Below, one piece after another: positions 9,278 to 15,484 of a DNA stretch of 57,552 nucleotides. The stretch is taken from the IMG/VR virus record IMGVR_UViG_3300025276_000005, positions 1 to 57,552 of that record; one strand, given 5' to 3'. Both the position numbers and the translations under genes were made by a program. Within the stretch, counting starts at the first letter, position 1; each line of letters opens with the position of its first letter. Below the pieces are notes generated by a model that was not told the DNA's origin, made no database searches, and saw only the letters and a list, made by a program, of their open reading frames with translations. The DNA comes from a virus.

Positions 9278-9981
9278 TATTGTTGTGTGTTATTTTGTTG
9301 TTCTTCTACCTGCGCAAACTGTACCACCGCTGATTCACGTATCTCTACGCCTGCGTATAGACATATCTTTATAACCAAGTCGTTTAAATTATCAAGCGGT
9401 AGCTCAAAGTCTTGGTAATCTACTGCTGATTGATTTAATACAGGTGCTTGCGAGCTTAGTGCTGCAAAGTAAGTCCATTTAGGTGTTAGTGGATACCGCA
9501 CGTACTGAGCTGATATATCACTAGCTCCTGTTATTGTAGTAGGGTACGCAGTCATTATAGACCCTTCAGTAGTATAAGCAGGAAATTCTTTACTTGGTGC
9601 TGTAATCATAGAGTTTAAAAGCATAGAAATCTTACCTTGATTAACACGCTCTACCTCTAAACCATTATACATAACCCTATTCATTAAATAATAATCAGAT
9701 GGCATTGTGTAGGTATTATCTGCGGCTGCCGTCTGAACTAATGGAGCTGTCTTTGAAAACAAGTCAATCACCTCAAGTATACCCTTGGATAAGTTAGCGT
9801 AATCAGTACCTGACCTACGAGCATTCTCTAGGTTAAGCTGTGTATTGTATTGGTAAAAGTAATCCTCAAATATCTCTAACTGAGCTTGTTGTGCGTACAA
9901 GTTAAAGTCTGATGGGGAAAGGTATCCGTAGTTATTCTTATTAAGTATAGCAAGGACCGTATTTCTTACTGCATCTATCAT
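9277..9981 (-). CDS. Head-tail adaptor / tail tube-like protein
   Basis: The 234-residue product opens with helices (MIDAVRNTVLAILNKNNYGYLSPSDFNLYAQQAQLEIFEDYF), followed by a beta section with YTMPSDYYLMNRVMYNGLEVERV. A C-terminal helix ends in a Gln-rich tail. The pattern of an N-terminal helical layer (SPSDFNLYAQQAQLEIFE), then YxMPxDY, is recurrent in connector genes that follow capsid genes in Bacteroidota podoviruses. Translation of the next gene is coupled through a TAATG overlap. It starts a transcription segment after a terminator (10008-10038) and a TATATTTG box. Confidence 0.55.
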   Translation of the reverse strand: MIDAVRNTVLAILNKNNYGYLSPSDFNLYAQQAQLEIFEDYFYQYNTQLNLENARRSGTDYANLSKGILEVIDLFSKTAPLVQTAAADNTYTMPSDYYLMNRVMYNGLEVERVNQGKISMLLNSMITAPSKEFPAYTTEGSIMTAYPTTITGASDISAQYVRYPLTPKWTYFAALSSQAPVLNQSAVDYQDFELPLDNLNDLVIKICLYAGVEIRESAVVQFAQVEEQQNNTQQ

Positions 9982-9996
9982 CTTAAAATCTTTTCA

Positions 9997-10004
9997 CAAA
10001 TATA
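9997..10004 (-). promoter_or_regulatory. Putative promoter -7 box for the tail gene segment
   Basis: The minus-strand reading is TATATTTG, matching TAnnTTTG, 16 bases upstream of the adaptor-like gene and directly downstream of a terminator. The -33 TTG is not evident because the terminator stem occupies that region. Confidence 0.4.
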
Positions 10005-10007
10005 CGC

Positions 10008-10038
10008 AAAAAAAAAGAGCCCTATAAAAAGGCTCTTT
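10008..10038 (-). terminator. Rho-independent terminator
   Basis: On the minus strand, AAAGAGCC pairs with GGCTCTTT (10031-10038 with 10014-10021) around a 9-base loop, followed by a run of nine U. It lies after the small paralogous capsid-adjacent genes and before the adaptor genes, so it separates capsid and tail transcription. Confidence 0.85.
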
Positions 10039-10059
10039 AGTAGTTTAATTATAATGCTA

Positions 10060-10365
10060 CTAATTTACATAGTAGTTTGTTATCTCTATAGGAGGAGTTA
10101 TATCAAGAACAAGAGACGTTGCATTTGCATTCTGTGCCTGTATCATTTTATCTTGAAAAAAGTTCCTCATTTGTTGAGGAAAAGTTTGATTACTTCCTGT
10201 AAAAAATAAATTTAAAACATCAGAGTTTGGGGCAGCAGACTTACCATAAGTTAATGTAATACTACTTACACCAATTTCAATAGCTGCTAAGTTATCTATA
10301 CCTACCAATAAATCTCTTTCACCTTCGCTTGTTTGAGAAGCTTTAAATTTTAAAAACTTTGCCAT
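10060..10365 (-). CDS. Small capsid-adjacent protein, MxKYLK family
   Basis: This 101-residue protein begins MAKFLKFKASQTSEGERDLL and shares its opening M-x-K-[FY]-[IL]-K and beta-rich layout with the proteins at 10917-11189 and 11200-11475, so they are probably paralogs. The C-terminal part is a short helix (FPQQMRNFFQDKMIQAQNA) and a strand. Its place after the capsid gene suggests a head decoration, head-fibre base or connector role. No family function is recognised. It sits one base from the upstream gene. Confidence 0.5.
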   Translation of the reverse strand: MAKFLKFKASQTSEGERDLLVGIDNLAAIEIGVSSITLTYGKSAAPNSDVLNLFFTGSNQTFPQQMRNFFQDKMIQAQNANATSLVLDITPPIEITNYYVN

Positions 10366-10366
10366 A

Positions 10367-10912
10367 TTAAGTAAGTGTTATAGTTTTAATATAATAAGGA
10401 ACATTACTAGAGTTATTAAAAAACTCATTTAGTGGTATATCTAATCGGTTACTAGTAGCGTTAGTTACTAACAACCTCTCTAACCAACGTAGATATAGTT
10501 TAGTTAAAAAGGAATCTGTAACAGGAGTTCCTATTGGAGTGTACTGTTGCGTGTTAGCACTAAATCCGTGTGAAAAATCAACACTAAGGCTTCCTGCAAT
10601 ATCTCTAGCTACAATATACCCCTCTATAGACATCAACACGTTTCCACGAGTATCATCGTTAGGAGAGAATATTGAGTACCCTTGAGATACAACTAAGAAT
10701 ATACTACTAGATACACTTAATATACCAATTGAAATGTTTTCAATACTAGTAACAGTAGCCTGAGCCATTGTCGAAGTATTTACAACAATATCACCTACCT
10801 TAATACCATCGAATACATTTGCTGTAGTATCCTTCAATGTTAAGGACGGTGTTGTAGTACCATCACTAGTCCCGCTTGTTAATGCTATGGGTATTCCTAA
10901 ATACTTTGCCAT
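10367..10912 (-). CDS. Capsid-adjacent protein with SH3-like beta domain
   Basis: This 181-residue protein begins MAKYLGIPI, like its neighbours. It then carries a beta domain at about residues 30-90 (GIKVGDIVVNTSTM..ATVTSI...ILSV....GYSIFSP). The same V-x-x-GD-I/V, xATVT, YxI pattern occurs in the protein at 27071-27547 and partly in the capsid protein. The C-terminal 90 residues are distinct. It is likely a virion surface or head-completion protein; the function is unassigned. Confidence 0.5.
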   Translation of the reverse strand: MAKYLGIPIALTSGTSDGTTTPSLTLKDTTANVFDGIKVGDIVVNTSTMAQATVTSIENISIGILSVSSSIFLVVSQGYSIFSPNDDTRGNVLMSIEGYIVARDIAGSLSVDFSHGFSANTQQYTPIGTPVTDSFLTKLYLRWLERLLVTNATSNRLDIPLNEFFNNSSNVPYYIKTITLT

Positions 10913-10916
10913 AAGC

Positions 10917-11189
10917 TTATGTTACTGCGATTGCAGATACTGCTACAGCCGGTGTAATAGCATCTTGATTATTTGTCCACGCCTTTTGATATAAATTAAC
11001 CATAGCGTTCTGTAGTTGACTCTCTAATAAAAAAGAAGCATCAGTAAGAGTAGTTAAAGTAGCTTTTGCTCCACCAAGATAATGAACAACTGTACTTGTA
11101 GTTCCGTTACCAATAATCATTTTTACATTAGACAAACTTAATGTCTCAATCCCTGAGCCTGTAACAGCTAATTTTATAAATTTTTCCAT
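10917..11189 (-). CDS. Small capsid-adjacent protein, MxKYLK family
   Basis: This 90-residue protein starts MEKFIKLAVTGSGIETLSLS, with a short beta layout, a conserved pattern of strand-GGxxATLTT, and a single helix (SQLQNAMVNLYQKAW). It aligns by eye with the 91-residue neighbour at 11200-11475 (MEKYLKIPAST...DGTTATITH...RDALSAAMIAARQTSW). The two are probable tandem duplicates. Both are close in size to small decoration proteins, but that is only an inference from place and length. Confidence 0.5.
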   Translation of the reverse strand: MEKFIKLAVTGSGIETLSLSNVKMIIGNGTTSTVVHYLGGAKATLTTLTDASFLLESQLQNAMVNLYQKAWTNNQDAITPAVAVSAIAVT

Positions 11190-11199
11190 TTCCGTAAGT

Positions 11200-11475
11200 T
11201 TATACTAATGTTATTGCTGATGCCACTTTTGGCATATCTACTAAAAATTCTACTTGAGTCCAAGAAGTTTGTCTTGCTGCTATCATAGCAGCAGATAAAG
11301 CATCTCTTACATCAAAAGCAACTGCCGCAGCGTGAGTTATGGTCGCAGTTGTACCGTCAGTGTAATCTACTCTAGTTGAAGTTGCTGTTGCAGTTGAAGA
11401 TGCAACGTGGGCTACATTTGAACAAGAGACTAGTTGAGTTCTTGTAGATGCAGGTATTTTTAAATATTTTTCCAT
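11200..11475 (-). CDS. Small capsid-adjacent protein, MxKYLK family
   Basis: The 91-residue product begins MEKYLKIPASTRTQLVSCSN, has a Thr-rich strand region (DGTTATITH) and a helix near residues 58-73. It is the first gene of a run of four related small genes downstream of a terminator and a TATATTTG box, so it may be strongly expressed as a separate transcript. A decoration or head-completion role is plausible but unproven. Confidence 0.5.
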   Translation of the reverse strand: MEKYLKIPASTRTQLVSCSNVAHVASSTATATSTRVDYTDGTTATITHAAAVAFDVRDALSAAMIAARQTSWTQVEFLVDMPKVASAITLV

Positions 11476-11505
11476 CGTTAAAAAATTAGATGATTAATAA
11501 TATTA

Positions 11506-11513
11506 CAAATATA
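11506..11513 (-). promoter_or_regulatory. Putative promoter -7 box for the small capsid-adjacent genes
   Basis: The minus-strand reading is TATATTTG, 31 bases upstream of the MEKYLK gene and between it and the terminator of the preceding unit. It fits TAnnTTTG; a -33 element is not obvious. Confidence 0.45.
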
Positions 11514-11514
11514 G

Positions 11515-11545
11515 CAAAAAAAAAGGAAGCTTTTCAGCCTCCTTA
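11515..11545 (-). terminator. Rho-independent terminator
   Basis: On the minus strand, AAGGAGGC and GCTTCCTT (11537-11544 and 11523-11530) form a stem with one G-U pair and a 6-base loop. A run of U follows (A-run at 11516-11524). It follows the 250-residue gene downstream of the capsid gene. Confidence 0.8.
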
Positions 11546-11550
11546 TTTTA

Positions 11551-12303
11551 CTACTTAGTCTCTGCGACTTTCTCTAGAAACTCTAGAATCTCAATACCCT
11601 CATCACTCTGAAGGTAAGACGATACCACATACAGTGGGTCCTCTCCAAACGGAATAGATAGCATCCGCTTCTTGTTAGTCGGAGTATTAAAGAATACTTC
11701 CTTCTTATTCTTTCTAAAGGTTAAGATACTCTTATCAAAGAATGACTGAACTAATGAGTCAATCATAAGAGTAGAATCTCCTAGTATATTAAGAAAACCT
11801 TGTGGCTCTGCTTGAGCAAACAAAAGAATGTCTCTACGTAACTCTGTTGAAGTTACCGAACTTGGGTCAGTCCCAAACGCTACACGAGTGATAGCTTCTA
11901 CTTGGTCTATTGTAAGCTCACGTGCTGCTATTAAAGCATCCACCTCAGTGTTAAGGTCTTTAACTATCTCACTAGCTTCCTTAGCCTTATCTATAACAGA
12001 ATACTTAACATCCTTTGCAGGGTGTAAGTCTAAAAATTTTTGTAATGATTGATTATTTTTTGGAACCGATAAGAACCCATCCTCAAATACGATTGGTTCT
12101 AGTATTGCGTTTCCGTCTTGCTCGTCCTCAAACGGACTCTGTTGGTTTCTTGCGTATCGAAGTGCTCTTTGTTCTCCCTTCTCCTCATCAAACCATAGTA
12201 ATGGAAATCTTCTTGAATTTCTTGATGCAAGCATAAAAGATAAAGGAGATTCTTCTCCTAGTAATTTATACTGCTTATCTACGTACTCTACTTTGTTTTT
12301 CAT
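11551..12303 (-). CDS. Conserved phage protein after the capsid gene, unknown function
   Basis: This 250-residue soluble protein begins MKNKVEYVDKQYKLLGEESP. The N-terminal third is a mixed domain with the pattern LLWFDEEKGEQRALRYARNQ..PFEDEQDGNAILEPIVFEDG, a combination I associate with uncharacterised proteins of large Bacteroidota phages. The rest is helical. It sits between the capsid terminator and another terminator, so it forms a unit of its own. A head-associated role is inferred from place only. Confidence 0.5.
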   Translation of the reverse strand: MKNKVEYVDKQYKLLGEESPLSFMLASRNSRRFPLLWFDEEKGEQRALRYARNQQSPFEDEQDGNAILEPIVFEDGFLSVPKNNQSLQKFLDLHPAKDVKYSVIDKAKEASEIVKDLNTEVDALIAARELTIDQVEAITRVAFGTDPSSVTSTELRRDILLFAQAEPQGFLNILGDSTLMIDSLVQSFFDKSILTFRKNKKEVFFNTPTNKKRMLSIPFGEDPLYVVSSYLQSDEGIEILEFLEKVAETK

Positions 12304-12321
12304 TTGAATTTAATTTGAATT

Positions 12322-12358
12322 TAAAAAAAATAAAAGGAGTCCGCTTACACGGACTCCT
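12322..12358 (-). terminator. Rho-independent terminator after the capsid gene, GTCCG hairpin type
   Basis: On the minus strand, AGGAGTCCG pairs with CGGACTCCT (9 bp, 6-base loop), followed by TTTATTTTTTTT. The core GTCCG/CGGAC is the same as in the hairpins spread through the plus-strand early region. It ends the scaffold-capsid transcript. Confidence 0.85.
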
Positions 12359-12370
12359 AATATCAATAAA

Positions 12371-13804
12371 CTATTCTTCGAATATGAAGAAGTTATTTGC
12401 ACCTAATGTACATACTGCTCTTTCTGACAAGAAGTTAACCTCCATTGCATCTAAAGATGAAGTCTGTGCACCACCTGCTGAACCTGTAATCCAAGTCTTG
12501 TAACGTCTGTCTTCAGTCTCTGAAGCTCTGTAACGAACGTGTAAGAAAGGACGCTTAGCGTTCTTACCTAAGATTTGGTCATATACAGATGTTGAACCTG
12601 CAGGAACTAAAAGTCCATTGATTCTACCTGAACCTGAACCTTGTGGTAAACCACCACGCATAGTTGGGTCATTTAAGTACTTCCAATCAGACTTGTAGAA
12701 GTCATAACCTCTACGGAATCCTGTGAATCCTAAGTTCAATGCCATCTCTTCGTCATTGTCAAATAGACCGTATGAAGTACCACCTGCTCCGTAAGAGTTT
12801 TGTGCTGCTAACATATCATCTATATCAAATCCAAACTGTCGGTCAACGAAGATTACATTCTCCTCAATCGCACCTTGCTTATCAAGACGTTGAATGATTG
12901 AATCAAAGTCACCCAATACATTCGGGTTACCACCTGACCATACATTACCTCTGTTGTTTACAACATAGAATACACCTTCTGAACCTGCGCCTGTTGGAGC
13001 ATTTGCTACTCCCGTGCCATTCCCTATCGCTGCTGATGCACCTGAACCTACTATTGCAGGAACTGCTTCCAACATAGCTGTCTCTAAGTAATCATCAAAA
13101 CGTAAACGAGTCTCGTGCTCTGACTTTAAGTACCAAAGGTATCCTGTCGCACCATTCTCAGTTTGAACTTCAACCCATCCAATTTGAGCCATATCAGAAC
13201 CCGATACTGCGTAACGGTCTTTAAGGATAATTGGTTTATTCTCAAAGAATACGTCATCAGCCTCTAAAGAACCTTCCATTCCCGGACTTCCTTTCTTAAA
13301 TTCTGAACCGTAGATAAACATTGTGTATTCTTCTGCAGCTACACCTGTATGGTTTGCTCCATAGTAAGCAAGAGTAACTGTACCTGCTGCTGTATCTACT
13401 ACCGTAACTAAAGCTTTAAGATTAGCACCACCTGTGTTTCTAGTCAACATAACTGTTTGACCAACACGAACTGCAATACTTCCACCACCCGGTATTAAAG
13501 TATCACCAATAGTCCATACTGCTGTCGCAGCAGCTCCTACTGCACAAGTTACTTTTGTATACTTAGTATGTAAACGTCCTTGCTCTGCCCATTTAATAAG
13601 GTCAGAGTTAGAAGGCATCTCTGCACCAACTAAACGTAAAAAAGATGCTACGGTACGATTACCATAACGCTCAAATTCTTTCTCGTAAGTATCAGGTAGA
13701 TACTGATTTAAGAAATCAAAATTTGTAATATAGTTGCTACTTAAAGCAACCTGTTCCGAACTTGGCTGTAAGTCAAATCCGTTTCCTGTAATAGCTCCTG
13801 CCAT
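12371..13804 (-). CDS. Major capsid protein (HK97 fold)
   Basis: This 477-residue protein has an N-terminal region (NYITNFDFLNQYLPDTYEKEFERYGNR) and the motif MPSNSDLIKWAEQGRLHT, as in capsid proteins of crAss-like and related Bacteroidota podoviruses. An inserted beta domain at about 85-170 (VRVGQTVMLTR...ALVTVVDTAAGTVTL) resembles the SH3-like units in other structural genes here. The C-terminal half has the RYxAxxTEDRRYKTWITG pattern of a P-domain/backbone. A scaffold gene precedes it by 18 bases and a strong terminator follows, as expected for a highly expressed gene. Confidence 0.85.
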   Translation of the reverse strand: MAGAITGNGFDLQPSSEQVALSSNYITNFDFLNQYLPDTYEKEFERYGNRTVASFLRLVGAEMPSNSDLIKWAEQGRLHTKYTKVTCAVGAAATAVWTIGDTLIPGGGSIAVRVGQTVMLTRNTGGANLKALVTVVDTAAGTVTLAYYGANHTGVAAEEYTMFIYGSEFKKGSPGMEGSLEADDVFFENKPIILKDRYAVSGSDMAQIGWVEVQTENGATGYLWYLKSEHETRLRFDDYLETAMLEAVPAIVGSGASAAIGNGTGVANAPTGAGSEGVFYVVNNRGNVWSGGNPNVLGDFDSIIQRLDKQGAIEENVIFVDRQFGFDIDDMLAAQNSYGAGGTSYGLFDNDEEMALNLGFTGFRRGYDFYKSDWKYLNDPTMRGGLPQGSGSGRINGLLVPAGSTSVYDQILGKNAKRPFLHVRYRASETEDRRYKTWITGSAGGAQTSSLDAMEVNFLSERAVCTLGANNFFIFEE

Positions 13805-13822
13805 TTTTTCTAGTTTTTAAAT

Positions 13823-14887
13823 TTATTTTCTTTTAATACTTCTAATCTTTAAACCACGACCTGAGTCGTTATTTAAAGACTTAAACTGTGTTCCTGATTT
13901 AGACGATACTTCAGGTGTGTTACGAGTTGTCATATTAATGTTCTTAGTCTTCCTCATAACATCCTCTGTTGCATTCGACTTACCCTGCTCATAAAAATAC
14001 TGAGCAAACTTCTCAGGGTTCATTGCAACTGCTAACGCTTTATGGTAACCCGCAGCGTCCTTCATAAGACCTTTATCATCTAAGTACTTGTTAACAAAGT
14101 TCATAGGTGATAGATGTGCCTTCTTAGTGTCTTCTGCATTACCGGGACTATACGTAACTTTGTCTTCTCCAATATTGAAATCAAAACCTTTGAAATTATT
14201 GTTAAAAACTTCGTCAGTCTTCTGTGTGAACCACTCAGACTTTCGTTTAGTCTCCTCTTGCTGCGTTGCAGCCTCACTTAAATATTGCTTATATGTTTCG
14301 TACTGTTCCTTATCGGCTTCAGGGATAGCATCCGACCTTGACTCAAGGGGTTGCTTGTACATCTCTTTTTCCTTTTCGAAATAGTTCTTCGCTTTAGCAA
14401 TAGCTTTTTTCTTTGCTACTTTGATTTTCTTAATGTCTGACTCGTCATCCAAGTCCTCATCGTAGGAGTACTCATCCATTAACGAATCTATGTCGTCATC
14501 GTCAAGAGCTGTCTCCGTAGTCTTAAGGTAATCTCGTAGCAAAGTATCAGGGTTTGCTTCATCAAAATCACGTTGTAATTTAACGTAATCATTAATTCCA
14601 CGACCTGTTTCTTTTTTATACTTAAAATAAGCAGCAACATCCTCAGGTAATTCTTCTTGAGCCTCACGCTCTGCAAAGATGTCATCTACTGATGTAAACT
14701 CCTTATTGTATCTTTCTTTAATATGTGAAAGAACTTGGTCTTCGGTTAAACCTTGTACCTCTTCTTGTGGTTGCTCGACTACAACCTTTTCTTCGAATTG
14801 CTCTTCGTGCTTTTGAAGTAACTCTTCTTCAACTTGTGCTGTAGATTTTACTTCTACATCATCGAGTGCTCTTACTTTAATATCCAT
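13823..14887 (-). CDS. Scaffolding protein
   Basis: This 354-residue, highly charged, helical protein has a Glu/Gln-rich N terminus (VEEELLQKHEEQFEEKVVVEQ), an Asp-rich middle (DDDDIDSLMDEYSYDEDLDDE) and a basic C-terminal tail (GRGLKIRSIKRK). An acidic coiled body with a basic C-terminal capsid-binding end is typical of scaffolding proteins. The gene lies immediately upstream of the capsid gene. There is no sign of a protease domain. Confidence 0.75.
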   Translation of the reverse strand: MDIKVRALDDVEVKSTAQVEEELLQKHEEQFEEKVVVEQPQEEVQGLTEDQVLSHIKERYNKEFTSVDDIFAEREAQEELPEDVAAYFKYKKETGRGINDYVKLQRDFDEANPDTLLRDYLKTTETALDDDDIDSLMDEYSYDEDLDDESDIKKIKVAKKKAIAKAKNYFEKEKEMYKQPLESRSDAIPEADKEQYETYKQYLSEAATQQEETKRKSEWFTQKTDEVFNNNFKGFDFNIGEDKVTYSPGNAEDTKKAHLSPMNFVNKYLDDKGLMKDAAGYHKALAVAMNPEKFAQYFYEQGKSNATEDVMRKTKNINMTTRNTPEVSSKSGTQFKSLNNDSGRGLKIRSIKRK

Positions 14888-14903
14888 TTGATTTGATTTT
14901 ATG

Positions 14904-14911
14904 CAAAGTTA
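14904..14911 (-). promoter_or_regulatory. Possible promoter -7 box before the scaffold gene
   Basis: The minus-strand reading is TAACTTTG, a TAnnTTTG match 17 bases upstream of the scaffold start in a 43-base intergenic gap. The -33 region is AT-rich without a clear TTG. Confidence 0.4.
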
Positions 14912-14930
14912 AACAATTAATTAATACGAT

Positions 14931-15176
14931 TTAAGTATACCTAGACGTGACCTTGCCTGCCTTGGTATTAGACACAAACTGCTTAGTCCTTCCGCTTTTC
15001 TTTTTCTTTTTAGCTGTGGCAGCTCTCTCAGATTTAGACATACTATTAGCCTTAGCTAACGGTAAACATCTGTCAGGGTTCTTCTTATCCTTACTAGTAC
15101 CGCAGGCTCCCTTAATAGAACCATCAACTCCAATACGTACCCACTTCTCGTCTCTCCACTTTTTTAACTCACCCAT
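14931..15176 (-). CDS. Small basic phage protein (DUF5872-like)
   Basis: This 81-residue, Lys-rich protein has the pattern WRDEKWVRIGVDGSIKGACG followed by KNPDRCLPLAKANSMSKSER and a run of lysines. The WVRI..G.I.G.CG...RCLP..KA order is that of the small phage family I know as DUF5872. The two cysteines could bind metal or DNA. Its ATG overlaps the stop of the gene above it. It is probably packaged or DNA-associated, but no function is established. Confidence 0.55.
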   Translation of the reverse strand: MGELKKWRDEKWVRIGVDGSIKGACGTSKDKKNPDRCLPLAKANSMSKSERAATAKKKKKSGRTKQFVSNTKAGKVTSRYT

Positions 15177-15322
15177 TAATACTTTGGTTTGGGTTTGTTT
15201 ACTTTATTTTTTTTAGGTTTTGTATGTGAGAATCCTCTTTTCTTTAAAGACAAGTGGTCTTTATTTGTAAGGGCTTTAATAGATTGCTCACCTTTGTACA
15301 TCATATGTATCTTGAATGCCAT
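15176..15322 (-). CDS. Small basic protein, 48 residues
   Basis: I chose the ATG at 15320-15322 (MAFKIHMMYKGEQSIKAL...). This start lies 4 bases after the stop of the upstream 51-residue gene, whereas the longer in-frame start would overlap that gene. The product is a short basic protein ending KPKKNKVNKPKPKY. The stop overlaps the next ATG by one base, which supports it being real. Function unknown. Confidence 0.5.
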   Translation of the reverse strand: MAFKIHMMYKGEQSIKALTNKDHLSLKKRGFSHTKPKKNKVNKPKPKY

Positions 15323-15326
15323 AGTT

Positions 15327-15482
15327 TTATTTTTTTGAGCCTTTAGCGTAGTTAGGGTCTTTGCAATATTTACTCGCAGCCATATTCGCATACGCTGATG
15401 GGTATCTATCGAATGTTCTTTTAGCCCAAGATATTCCTGCAGGGCATATCTTATTTCCTTTTGTTCTTCCTTTTGTTGCCAT
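15327..15482 (-). CDS. Small basic cysteine-containing protein, 51 residues
   Basis: The reading frame MATKGRTKGNKICPAGISWA... ends DPNYAKGSKK. It fits exactly between the portal stop (15485) and the next small gene, with a 2-base gap. It has two Cys (13 and 40), many Lys and the motif GISWAKRTFDRYPSAYANMA. A similar layout (GRTK..., SWAK, NYAK) occurs in the 65-residue protein at 27932-28129, so the two may be related. Function unknown. Confidence 0.6.
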   Translation of the reverse strand: MATKGRTKGNKICPAGISWAKRTFDRYPSAYANMAASKYCKDPNYAKGSKK

Positions 15483-15484
15483 AT

